Source: Actinostola sp. cb2023 (Eukaryota > Cnidaria > Anthozoa > Actiniaria > Actinostolidae). From it: DNA of 64,000 nt. Shown piece by piece: positions 22,790 through 32,945 of this stretch. The stretch is taken from contig JAUJYZ010000403.1 in the NCBI GenBank assembly GCA_033675265.1, forward strand, positions 1 through 64,000, read 5' to 3'. The stretch's first letter is position 1; each line of letters opens with the position of its first letter. The position numbers were made by a program, and so were the translations under genes. Below the pieces are notes generated by a model. That model was given only the letters and a program-made list of their open reading frames with translations, ran no database searches and was not told where the DNA came from.

Positions 22790-24259
22790 TTATGGATTGC
22801 AGTATCCTAAAGTAACAGGATTCCAATAACCACATGGTTTGATGATAGAAAAACATAGAAAAACTGACATGACAGAAAACTGTTTATTGACAGCAACATG
22901 CATGTTACCATTGTTATCTGGAATATTATTTTCAGGCACTTGTAAATTATAACAATTTTTGGAAGCTTGAGAATCTATATTTGTTGATGAATTGTTATGG
23001 TCTAATGCAGCAGTTGAAACATAATGTACTTCATCCACGTGACCAATGTTTATTATTATATAATTATTTCCTCCATGTACTGGACTAATAACAGTGACTG
23101 CTGCAAAGCCCTCATTTGATTCTGTAATACGGATGGTAAGATTCATAGTATCTGCAACTGCTTGTATGATTAGTGCATCACACCATGTACCATGTCGAGA
23201 CATATTAGCTAGATACGTTACCCATGATTGATCTGTATTACTTTCAATAAACCTTTCTGGGTTATTTGTCATGCATTGAACACCAGCAGTACGTATGTCC
23301 ATGTGGTAGTTAGGTTCACCGTATAACTGATGGGATACTGCTCTAAAAAAACAATTACCTGCACCACCAACATCTAATAATCTTAAACCTTGATCAGCTA
23401 ATCTAGACTGTAATAACATCATTGGGGGAATTCTTGAAACTGTACACACTGTATTATTTGGCTTGGTTAAATTAACTGGGCCTGGGTTTACTTCAATGTC
23501 ACCTGAAGTCAGTAACTTTCTCCTTGAAACACAATACCTCTGGTGCTGTTTATTGCATATTGGATAACATTCAACAATGGCTTCCTTCTTAATAGTAACT
23601 AATATTTTTGACATTTTATGCTTGGCTCTTCTTGGTTTACTAAGATAATTATTATCATACCTCTGACTTACTTCTCTCTTCATATCATGGCAGTTTTGTA
23701 GATTTGAGTGTTTCAACAACTTCGATTTTTGATAATAAAGGTTCATTTGATACTCGTTTGTTTCATAATACTTTGGCAATTCGACCATACTTGTGGTCTC
23801 TTCGTTATTTGCTGCTGGGACAGCTCCCTCACGAATGGAAGGGGTGGTGACCATATAAACATTGCTGTTCTCTTCGTTATTTGCTGCTGGGACAGCTCCC
23901 TCACGAATGGAAGGGTTGGCGACCATATAAACATTGGTCTGTTCGTTTTTTGCTGCTAGAACAGCTCCCTCACGAATGGAAGGGGTGGCGACCATATAAA
24001 CATTGGTCTGTTCGTTTTTTGCTGCTAGAACAGCTCCCTCACGAATGGAAGGGGTGGCGACCATATAAACATTGGTCTGTTCGTTTTTTGCTGCTAGAAC
24101 AGCTCCCTCACGAATGGAAGGGGTGGCGATCTCAAATTTGAAGATCTTCTCATCTTTAACACTTATCTTAACACTCCGACGAGTAAAAAGTGCAAGATTT
24201 CGCTCGTAAACTTCCACATGAATCATTGAAAGCATCCTCAAAGTCGTCAACGTCCTCAT
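22790..24259 (-). CDS. OTU-domain cysteine protease with upstream 2A-like peptide and 23-residue repeats
   Basis: OTU proteases cleave ubiquitin linkages; related domains are carried by some transposable elements. The 489-codon frame has four parts. Residues about 45-157 hold five tandem units of the type ATPSIREGAVLAAKNE (23-24 residues). A basic linker follows (about 180-250). GDIEVNPGP at 253-261 fits the DxExNPGP rule for co-translational ribosome skipping between G260 and P261. The OTU domain runs at about 290-416 with D296, C303 in GNCFFRA and H412 in DEVHYVS, the expected triad residues. Skipping would release the repeat part and leave the OTU part as a separate chain starting with Pro. 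The start is uncertain: ATG at 24259 is the first in frame, but the overlapping alternative frame is also open upstream. The gene lies upstream of the RPA-like gene on the same strand. It is plausibly a Helitron or LINE accessory gene; no Rep/helicase or RT is adjoining. Confidence 0.75.
   Translation of the reverse strand: MRTLTTLRMLSMIHVEVYERNLALFTRRSVKISVKDEKIFKFEIATPSIREGAVLAAKNEQTNVYMVATPSIREGAVLAAKNEQTNVYMVATPSIREGAVLAAKNEQTNVYMVANPSIREGAVPAANNEENSNVYMVTTPSIREGAVPAANNEETTSMVELPKYYETNEYQMNLYYQKSKLLKHSNLQNCHDMKREVSQRYDNNYLSKPRRAKHKMSKILVTIKKEAIVECYPICNKQHQRYCVSRRKLLTSGDIEVNPGPVNLTKPNNTVCTVSRIPPMMLLQSRLADQGLRLLDVGGAGNCFFRAVSHQLYGEPNYHMDIRTAGVQCMTNNPERFIESNTDQSWVTYLANMSRHGTWCDALIIQAVADTMNLTIRITESNEGFAAVTVISPVHGGNNYIIINIGHVDEVHYVSTAALDHNNSSTNIDSQASKNCYNLQVPENNIPDNNGNMHVAVNKQFSVMSVFLCFSIIKPCGYWNPVTLGYCNP
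23793..24131. repeat. Coding minisatellite, five units of about 69 bases
   Basis: Units share 'gctccctcacgaatggaag' and translate on the minus strand as PSIREGAV. Three units are nearly identical (Leu/Lys type). Two have PAANNEE and an extra codon or deletion, implying recent expansion. All keep the reading frame. Confidence 0.9.
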
Positions 24260-24416
24260 GAATTACAAAATGGCGGTCTCTGAGTCGTCTCTGGATTCTT
24301 CTGATAGCATGTGATAGCATGCTACCGCAAGGGATGCTGGGTACCGAATGGTCCGTACCGGATATTGCACAACTTTGCAGATTTGTGACACCGAAAAATA
24401 CTCGTCCCATTTTAAG

Positions 24417-24450
24417 ACTCGTGCCCCCGGCCTAAGGCCTGGGCACGAGT
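24417..24450. repeat. GC-rich hairpin upstream of the OTU gene
   Basis: ACTCGTGCCCCCGGCC pairs with GGCCTGGGCACGAGT across a CTAA-type loop. It is related to the hairpin at 1885-1914. It could be a structured terminus of the element carrying the OTU and RPA-like genes. Confidence 0.5.
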
Positions 24451-24639
24451 AATTAAGGTACAGAAACGACACATAAGCTATTATAACTACGACTACTGCT
24501 ACTAGAGTACAATTTAAGAAAAGCTTGAAAACTAAATAACTAATTAGTACTAAATAGCACTAATGAAACAATAGAAAACAATAGAAATAGCACTATTTAG
24601 TACTATTTAAAATTAGTACAACTTCACACTTTTCTAAAT

Positions 24640-24645
24640 TGCACT

Positions 24646-24677
<32 letters not shown>

Positions 24678-24776
24678 GCTGCTACTACTACTACTACGAC
24701 TACTACTACTACTAGTACTATACTACTACTACTACTACCACTACTACTGCTACTACTACTGCTACTGCTACTGCTG

Positions 24777-24833
<57 letters not shown>

Positions 24834-24845
24834 GTATTACTACTA

Positions 24846-24944
<99 letters not shown>

Positions 24945-24946
24945 TA
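24640..24946. repeat. (CTA/TAC)n triplet microsatellite with CTG interruptions
   Basis: About 300 bases of TAC/CTA triplets with scattered TGC, GAC and CCA variants. The long Leu, Thr and Val frames read from it on both strands are artefacts of the repeat. Confidence 0.95.
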
Positions 24947-24993
24947 ATTATCGGTCGTTTATCTCCCAACATACGCTTTTTCATATCAATCAT

Positions 24994-26510
24994 TATTGTC
25001 TTCGATATACAGGCTTATGGTTATAAACTGGTGTACGATAACTTTAGCCCTACTAGGTCAAGATGGCATAAGATGAACAAAATTGGTCATGGTGTTTTGA
25101 AGATACAGCATTTCACCGTGACACGGAAGTTTCGGTCGTGAAACTTTGATATGATCTTAAACGTTACCATAACAACGGATCGATCAAATATGTCCAGTGA
25201 AGATAGATATCCAGGTATATTATCTCCCAGTCAATTATGATGAGCGTGCCCAATAATGGCGATGAGCGACAGAGTAAACAACTTCGAGCCCACTAAGCCT
25301 TGTGCAGGAATATGGTTGATTTATTTCTTAATTCGTGCGAATATATATTTATTAAAATAACTCTGGAAAGAATAAACCAATTGCAACCAAACTTTGAACA
25401 AATGTTGCGGATGCCAAGACAAATGGAGGGGTAGGTTTTGTGACGTCATCGATTGCTCAATAACCGAGATCCAAAAAGTGGGATCCAGACCGAATTTGAA
25501 CTGAGCAGTATCTCATTGAAAATTTAATGGAATATAACAAATATTCGACAGGTTAATGAACTTTATTCTTTGTATGTGTTGTAGAAATAAGGAGACAAAA
25601 TATTAATTCCACCTGTTTTTAGAGATATTTCATGGGTTTTTAGGTGACATTATATAAAATTTGATATTTTCACTTAAAAAACATTTTGTCTCATAACAGT
25701 ACCACTGATGTAAAGGTAAACGATAGACTAACAGACTTGGAAAATTTGAGAGCTACAGCTCAACGGGAAAGTACCACAATAAAGGTTTTAAAAGTAGGAC
25801 TGAAAACCGGTCGTGTTCCCACTAAAATAACCAATATGTGAACAACTGTCCAGAAGGACTTAACCAATCTCAACTAAATTCACACAAAATGTATTGTAAC
25901 TAGTTCTCAATACGAATATGTGATTTAGAAATATGTATTGTTATTGTTTGGGGTGTGAGAATTTATTTCATTTCTAAATTTTAAAAATAACAACTTTAAC
26001 CATAACAATTCAAACACTCTCAAATGTGCATATATAATAGTCCTTGGTAGTGTCTTCAACATGTATTAGTTATTTATTGATCAATTATAATATTGCGATT
26101 TTATCAGAGATATACACGAAAAACTATAGTCCGGGTAGTAGAGTGCCTCCTGACCGGTCGTATTCCCACTAGTGTTTGGATATACATGACATCATCAACC
26201 AAGATGCATTTTTTAATTGACAGATGAAACTATTCTAACAGTGAAGTATGTATGATGCTTATTTTCACCATATGAATGATGATGAGTGAATCTTAACTGT
26301 GCAACTTTCAACGCAACAATGTTGCGCGACAAGTTGCACAAAACTGCAGTTACCCGTTTTTACAGCACATTTTGATATTTCGTTTTTGGGCATGCGCACC
26401 AGTTTCTCGCCATGCCAGTTAGATATTTTTTGACAATTGAAAGTTAATTATTAAAAATAACCCATCACTGTTTAACAATTACACTATGAGTTCGAGTTTT
26501 CTATGAGTCA
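24994..26510. other. AT-rich gap with no gene; two ACCGGTCGT motifs
   Basis: No frame or exon series is recognised. ACCGGTCGTGTTCCCACT near 25808 and ACCGGTCGTATTCCCACTAG near 26154 match the units of the tandem array at 31838-31990, so these are probably scattered copies of the same motif. Confidence 0.45.
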
Positions 26511-26686
26511 ATACAAGCATCAAGAGTTCCAGACTTCCGGTACGCGCGCAATGCATTGTGAGATTATTACAAAGGAAAAGTGAGCACCAAGTGAGCAAAA
26601 CATAGCTTGGGCTACCTGTGTCTAGAATTGGTGTTTACTTTTCCTTTGTATTAATACCGGAAGTCTGGAATTCTTGATGCTTGTAT
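26511..26686. mobile_element. Foldback element, long inverted repeats
   Basis: ATACAAGCATCAAGAGTTCC...ACTTCCGGTA at the left pairs with TACCGGAAGT...GGAATTCTTGATGCTTGTAT at the right, and ACAAAGGAAAAG pairs with CTTTTCCTTTGT further in. About 176 bases, non-coding. Confidence 0.75.
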
Positions 26687-27072
26687 AGTTGAAAATATAC
26701 TATTTCAACGCATAGAAAACGAGAAAGAGTAGTCTATAATTGTTTTATAATATAGCTTACATGATACGCACGCTCTGATTGGCTGATTCCCTGTCAAAAT
26801 CTATGATCTATTATTATATTTTTTGTCAAAGAACGCACGAAATATGCACAAGAACGCGCGAAATATGGGACCGTATTTTGGGTAGTTACTTCAAACTGGC
26901 TTTCCAATCATTCATGCAGAATCGTGTGATGAAAATTAACCAATCAGCGTGCGAGAATTCTACATTGGCTAGCGCGCGCTCGTACAGAGATTTCCAAGTT
27001 TTCATTGTAATTTGTTGTTTTTCTTTCACCAGAATAGCTAGTTTCTTTGACAAAAAAAATAAAATAAACAAC
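26687..27072. other. No gene supported
   Basis: The frame at 26779-27087 has composition typical of non-coding DNA and overlaps foldback sequence. The arms and motifs around it (acgcacgctctgattggct) suggest further MITE-derived sequence. Confidence 0.4.
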
Positions 27073-27165
27073 TTATTAGTCGGCTAAGCATCTAATACGG
27101 CTCGCCAAAATACCAAATGACTCGTAAAAATACACAGCCGTATTAGATGCTTAGCCGACTAATAA
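27073..27165. mobile_element. Near-perfect foldback, 93 bases
   Basis: TTATTAGTCGGCTAAGCATC...ATACGGCT pairs with AGCCGTAT...GATGCTTAGCCGACTAATAA. A related single arm (AGCCGTATTAGATACTTAGC) occurs at about 60702-60728, showing that the sequence is dispersed. Confidence 0.8.
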
Positions 27166-27238
27166 CCTCTATTTATTCAAGATACACAGTAACAGAAGTA
27201 ACAAACGCAAAAATAACTTTTGCAAAAAGACGAAGCTC

Positions 27239-27405
27239 TATAGACCGAATGCAAAAATTGCTCCGAAATTTAAATAGTCATTGTTTTTGACTGACTAACC
27301 TCGTGTCCATGTGAAATCTCTTTTGTGCAGCAGCATGGACACGAGGCTAGTCAGTCGAAAGCAATTGTAATTTCAATTGGCAGCCATTTTTGCATTCGGT
27401 CTATA
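27239..27405. mobile_element. Foldback element with terminal and internal inverted repeats
   Basis: Ends TATAGACCGAATGCAAAAA and TTTTTGCATTCGGTCTATA are perfect inverted repeats. The internal arms GACTGACTAACCTCGTGTCC and GGACACGAGGCTAGTCAGTC form a second stem. 167 bases, non-coding. Confidence 0.8.
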
Positions 27406-27561
27406 ATTATAATGTTTCATTCTGTGATTCCTTCACTCAATATTTAACAGTTTTATTAGCAATTCAATTCCAACTAAGCCAACAAACAGATATACGACTG
27501 TTGTATATCTGACATAATATCAATATCATTTGTTAACTTTCCACCTAGAAAGGCTCTAGAG

Positions 27562-30500
27562 TTATTGCTTTTTGTAATTTCTTCGCATGTGCTTAACCTT
27601 CTGATAAGTCCTTTCGGCTGTCTCCCTCTCAAGCATTGCAGCGGTATCAGGATTACTGCGCACCTTCCTGAGAATGGTGTCTCGTGAAGGAACATTTCCA
27701 TTGCTGATCTCATTGCGGCAGACGTATGCCAGCTTCTTTACATCTTCATCTAGCCACGCGCGTCTTTTCACCACTGAGTGGTAAATCGTTGCTACCTCGG
27801 TATATGCATTCTCTGATGGTGAAATGATGCTAACGGAGTCCTCTGAGTGGTGTGTTTGCGCATCCTTGGATGATGATTCTTGGTTATCCATAAGACTCGT
27901 TACAGTATCGTGCGCTTCTGATGCCACTTGTAACTTGTTTATAACATTGTACGAGCGATCAGCAGTAGTCCTAGTATGACCCATTTTACTAGCTAGCTTG
28001 TTCTTCTCTGGGGAGGGCTTGTCCCTTGTGTTTGTTACCACCCATTTTCGAAGCATCGTTGAGGAAAACGCAGAGAGAGTTTCTTCTCGAAGAGTTCCAG
28101 CTTTACTGGCAAACTGCTTAAGAGCATGGTGGACATGAATATTTGTTAAGGTGGATCCTGTTGAGTTGAGAAATAAAGCATCTGTATCGGGGGCACCTTG
28201 GCGTAGCAATAGTGGGCGAAAGTGCTTGATATATTTGCGGATGAGCAGACAAAGGTCACTTGAAAAATTAAGAATAATCCCTCCGTGTGTCTTGGTGGTC
28301 TTCTGGTTGACAATGTGAACCGACCATTTGTTATCGACTGTCCTTCCGTCGTCAAAATTAGTGAATGTCATCTCTGCAATTGGTCCAGCTCTATTAGCAT
28401 TTTCTGTGTTGATTAAGAAAATTATGAAGTTCCGTACTGCTACGGCATCCTCGATGGTGAGGTTGTAGCTGGATGACCGTAATATCATCTGGCGAACGTC
28501 TTGGGCATGCTTTGAAGTTTTTAGTTGAATTATTTCGTTGATATAGTTGGGAGGTTTTTGTGGGACTCCCACTCCAACTCTGCCCTTTCTTTGGCAATGT
28601 TTTTACCCCATGCCTGCCGCCAGTTAGATTGTACATCTCTTAAATCTTCTAGAGACTCTCGCCTCCTTTCGGACATAGAGTCTCGCATGCTTCGTGTTGC
28701 ATATGTAAGGAAGCGTTCAAGGCTTGTAGAATAAACTGAGAGCGTTTTGCTACTAAGTCCTTCAGAATTGTTTTGTGCTCTGAGGTTCAATTGTACCTTG
28801 AAAAAGCGTTTGTATACTAGGTCTTTGTCAAGAAAGATAACTAGATCTTTGGCCTCTGGATCAACTGCTTTGGCAATAGTCACCACCTGTTGGCACATTT
28901 GACGTATCATAGCAGGTGTTTTTTCTGTACCATCTGGAGTCTGTAAGTGCTGGCTCCAACCTCTTACTAATGTCTGGAATATGTTTGTAGGCTTTGATGT
29001 TGGTCCATGCGGGCCAAGGTTTTCTTCACACTCTTCCTCATATATTGCAACATCGTTCTCATCATTAACGTTCTCTTCATTTTCAAGTTCCTCTTCATTA
29101 CTTTCCCAATCTTCTTCTCTCAGAACTTGTATTTCTTCTTCAGAGTATTGTTCGGCCTTATCATCGTTTAGATTATCTTCTTTATTACTTTCCGTATTGT
29201 TTTCCTCTTCCGTGTCGCAAATGATAGGTTTACGCTTTTTGATCGATTTGGCTAACTGATACAGAGCCTTCTTGTGCTTTGTCAGTGAAAAGGGCTCAGA
29301 ACTATCGTCACTTTCATCCTTCTCAGTGCGAGTTTTCTTTGCTGCAGGTTTTCCTTTATGCTGATCGTCAGCTGCACGTTTGTTGGTGGAAGTTGACGTA
29401 GTTGTTGTAGATTTACCGCCAACTACCTTACTTCTGGATCTCAGTTGTGTCATCTCTTTACTTTCCACTGCGACTCCATGTTGTCGGTTTAAGTGATTGA
29501 TAATTTTCACACCAGACCAAACACAATTTTTTTTTGGACAAAAACGCTTCCTATGCTTGTCTTTTCTTTGTTCAGCTTGCTTGGTATATATAACCACTTT
29601 TCATACTGTTCAGCAGACCACCCATGCCCAGCTTGTTGTGTTTGCATGTGAGCACGGAGATGCTTTCTCTTTTTTCCACACACAGGGCATTCGCCAGTGG
29701 ATAATAGGGGTCGTTTTTGATTCCCTTTAGCTTCATTGGATAAAGTTATCTTCTCAGTACAAGTAGGCAACGGTGGCTCTTCACAACTTCTGTTTGCTTC
29801 CTTGACAAGGGATACTTCACTTTGTTCATTGCCATCGGTGTCCACCTGCGTAGTACAGAGTACAGGAACATCATGTACATCAATTGATTCTGGTATGTTT
29901 TTGCTTGCGTCACTGCCCGCAATCTAATAATAACACAAAAATCGATTTATTAACGGTCTCTCTACACGCCACAAGTTCGTTTATTAAACTGACCTGTTGA
30001 TCATTGCAGAATTGATTCCCTTTAGCTTCATTGGATAGAGGTGTCTTCTCAGTACCATCACAAGTAGGCAACGGTGGCTCTTCACAACTTCTGTTTGCTT
30101 CCTTGACAAGGGATACCTCACTTTGTTCATTGCCATCGGTGTCCACCTGCGTAGTACAGGGTACAGGAACATCATGTACATCAATTGATTCTGGTATGTT
30201 TTTGCTTGCGTCACTGCCCGCAACCTAATAATAACATAATAACACAAAAAGCGATTTATTAACGGTCTCTCTACAAGCTACAAGTTCGTTTATTAAACTG
30301 ACCTGTTGAACATTGCAGAATGTTGAATTTTCAGTATCACCTCCTTTACTATTACTTTTATCTGCTGCCTTCAACAGGTTTCGGGCATTTTCGATTACAA
30401 TTGCTTTGTCGCTGTCAAAGCTATTCTTTCCAATGGGGATGCCAGTTATTGTATTACCAGTCCTACAGGCATGATGCGCTCTCAACGTTGATATAAGAAA

Positions 30501-30689
30501 TTCAGTCTTTTCGGTAAATGATGAAAGTGACTCTTCATCCTCGGCAAAAAGCTGTTCCAACATTAATTGATTTATATACTTCTTGCATAAGGTTGACCAT
30601 TGGTCATTCTGCATCTCACTATATCTATCACTGATGGGTGCGGTGATTGGAGCAAAAAGATCCATTTCCATGATATCAGTATAATTCAT
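27562..30689 (-). CDS. Crypton-like tyrosine recombinase gene, multi-exon, with two frame breaks
   Basis: Tyrosine recombinases cut and rejoin DNA through a Tyr-phosphate link. Exons begin 30689-30303 (129 codons), 30224-29994 (77 codons) and 29923 onward, all in phase with CAG|GT donors and tattag acceptors. The 29923 exon encodes a zinc finger (CPVCGKKRKHLRAHMQ). A second C2H2 finger (CPKKNCVW...HLNRQH), a long acidic region (about 29050-29250) and the catalytic domain (28572-27562) follow. Catalytic candidates in the last frame are R61 (NRAGP), K91, R175 (TMLRKW, with the usual box-II His replaced), H199 (MGHTRTT) and nucleophile Y208. The C-terminus (RRAWLDEDVKK..., then HMRRNYKK) looks like a SANT/Myb-type DNA-binding tail. 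The frame shifts at a TATATATA run near 29590 and at an A5 run near 28560. Each would be explained by a single repeat-unit indel, so the gene may be intact in the animal. Confidence 0.7.
29700..30302 (-). repeat. Tandem duplication of one exon plus intron in the recombinase gene
   Basis: The exon 30224-29994 and the start of the exon at 29923 are near-identical for about 220 bases (AGSDASKNIPESIDVHDVP...), as are the preceding introns (acggtctctctacacgcc type). The unit is about 301 bases. The second copy runs on into the zinc-finger coding sequence, so the duplication adds 77 acidic residues without breaking frame. Confidence 0.8.
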
Positions 30690-31131
30690 CGTACGTGTAT
30701 TTTAACGGAGAACCAATGACTGCAGAACGAAAAAAGAATAACACACAAATTAATATTTTTTGAGTTTGATTTCCCCCCGACAAGGCCAGCCTTTTGTACC
30801 GGTTACTTGTTGACTGGTGCAATTCGCATTCGCAATAGAAAAATAGCCACCAATAGTCTAATCACGTCATATTGTAGTTGGGATCAACTTAAAATGAAAC
30901 AAGCTGTGTCTAAAACTCCCAGTTATAATTTGTATTATTATACATTGCACTCAGTATATGTATTCTCATTGGTCGAGAGCCTACAGATATTCGATAATTC
31001 TAACTATCAGTGGGGCACCAGCGATATTTCGGCGGTCTGGTGGTTATCTGTAGTTATCTGCAAAAAACGATCCGATGCGTAGATCAGCGGATTGGTTGTA
31101 GGTTACTACAGTGCTGTCATTTTAATTCAAC

Positions 31132-31203
31132 ATGTCGCGTTTTACAGAATTCAACGAAGAACAAATTAGTAAATTATTAGATGATAAAGACTCTCTCAAC
31201 ACC
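31132..31203 (+). pseudogene. N-terminal fragment resembling Crypton-derived (DUF3504-type) proteins
   Basis: The 24 codons MSRFTEFNEEQ...KDSLNT match my memory of the start of Crypton-derived DUF3504 proteins in invertebrates, where a KDSxNTK motif begins the core. After ...LNT the frame runs into AT-rich foldback sequence (31231-31341) and stops. This is either exon 1 with the rest lost or a fragment cut by insertion. Confidence 0.35.
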
Positions 31204-31230
31204 AGTTTTATTATACAATGTATAATAAAA

Positions 31231-31341
31231 CAATTATTGAATAATTCGGTTTTGATGATATCCGGAATTATCAATGTCTCGGCAAATGACTTACCTCTAC
31301 ATTGATAATTTCGGATATTATCAAACCTCATCCAATAATTG
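31231..31341. mobile_element. Small AT-rich foldback
   Basis: CAATTATTGAATAATTCGG...TATCAATGT pairs with ACATTGATA...CCAATAATTG, with the inner pair GATGATATCCGGAATTATC / GATAATTTCGGATATTATC. Non-coding. It immediately follows the 31132-31203 fragment. Confidence 0.6.
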
Positions 31342-31837
31342 TTTAAAAGCAAAACTACTTTTATAGAGTGTAATCCGCTCGCTATATTAGCATATTGGAG
31401 GATAATATATTACAGTAATTTGTTATGGTAATTAGGGATTCGCCACTATTGACATGAAATGATACCCGGAACATACAATACCACTTGTCACAGCAAACAT
31501 CATTCATATAAGCAAATTGCGTGTTACACAATCGTAGCTATCTATAATATTTTGCTCCGAGTACTTACATTGTAGATGAAATGGTTGGCTTTCTAGTTTT
31601 GCAATTCAGGCCATACAACATACAAATATCGTATTCATATTTAGATCACTTTTCCTCTTTGAATTCGTTATTTTACTGAATTCCCTACGATACTTTGGTG
31701 TGAAATACCCTTAACTAACTTCATATCTACTTTTTAACATGTGGAAATTCAATAGACACATGAAAAAGAGGAATAATTTCAACAAACAAGAAGACATACC
31801 TACTTTAGACTTGCCGCTAGGGGTTTTTCCACGTGAC
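31342..31837. other. No gene seen
   Basis: AT-rich sequence with short frames only and no recognised domain, splice-bounded exon or repeat. Confidence 0.5.
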
Positions 31838-31990
31838 CGGTCATCTTCCCACGTGACCGGTCATCTTCCCAATACGACCGGTCGTCTTACCAACTGACCG
31901 GTGCTAGTCCCACATTTTCGGTCACATTCCCAAACGACCGGTCAGGGTCCCAATTGACCGGTCAAGTTCCCAAATGACCGGTGCTCTTCC
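31838..31990. repeat. Degenerate tandem array of a GACCGGTC motif, period about 20
   Basis: About seven units follow the pattern GACCGGTC-n(3-4)-TTCCCAn(3-4), starting with two identical copies of CCACGTGACCGGTCATCTTC and then diverging. The palindromic GACCGGTC core is the conserved part. The array directly abuts the TAC-triplet run. Similar single units lie at about 25808 and 26154. Confidence 0.75.
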
Positions 31991-31997
31991 CGCAATA

Positions 31998-32003
31998 ACT
32001 ATG

Positions 32004-32059
<56 letters not shown>

Positions 32060-32118
32060 CACTACCACTACCACTACTACTACTACTACTGCTACTACTA
32101 CTACTACTACTACTACTA
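31998..32118. repeat. (TAC)n triplet microsatellite
   Basis: About 120 bases of TAC triplets with CAC and TGC variants. Apparent poly-Thr and poly-Ser frames are repeat artefacts. Confidence 0.95.
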
Positions 32119-32945
32119 ATAACGAGAATACATCTCAGTTTGATTGCCATGTTATTATGGATATTTCGGTCTCTAGCTAGAGACCATCATCTGCAATAAT
32201 TTGGTTTACATGAACGATAGTACTTATAGTACTGATGAAATTATCATTACAATGGTACATTGTGTATAAAGAATCTAGTTCAGTAAACTCAAAGGTGTCG
32301 ATTGTCCTTGTTCATTAAGTGTTGATTTCTTTTCCTTGATTAGTAAAGCCTCAGCGGTTTTCCTTTTCCTGTAAAAGGGGTAGTTTGTGGCCAGGATCTT
32401 CAAATCTGCTTTATTGACAGGCGGATGGCCAGTGTCTTTGCAGTTTCTGGACACTGATGATTGTTTGTCTCTAGAGTTGTGAGACAAAAATGTGTTGTGT
32501 TAAGGTCAGCGGGTATTACCACAAATCTATAAAAACGAAAAAAACCTTCATCAGTTCTCAGGCGGATATTACCTTACAGTTACACTGATGGAAATTTAGT
32601 GAATGACGTTGTAATCCAAGAATCTTTAAAAATGGATACGTAGCGAAAGTAGGAGCAAGTAACAAGATGAATGAGCGTACCGTATTTAATTAATGGCTCG
32701 AAAAAACCTTCCATCTAAAAGTGCAAAATGAAAGACTCAACGAAAAGACCTACATGCAAAATGCAAAGAACACATGTCGATTTATTGAACGAAATGAGGG
32801 GGGCTCCCGGGATTAACGATCGATTGCTGCTCTGTTTACAAAGGAAAACAATCCACGAGTTAGCCATAGGGCACCTTTGATTTATTCTACGTCTGACCAT
32901 TTGTTACTGCGTACACACTTTATTTATATATGTCATAAACTTGTA
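32119..32945. other. No gene supported
   Basis: The frame at 32275-32487 (minus; NSRDKQSSVSRNCKDTGHPP) has no recognisable domain and no splice context, and nothing else convincing is seen. Confidence 0.4.

Noticed and set aside
24639..24993. Poly-Leu and poly-Val frames on both strands
   Set aside because: They are direct readings of the TAC/CTA microsatellite and have no non-repeat coding part.
31962..32180. Poly-Ser and poly-Thr frames
   Set aside because: Microsatellite artefacts.
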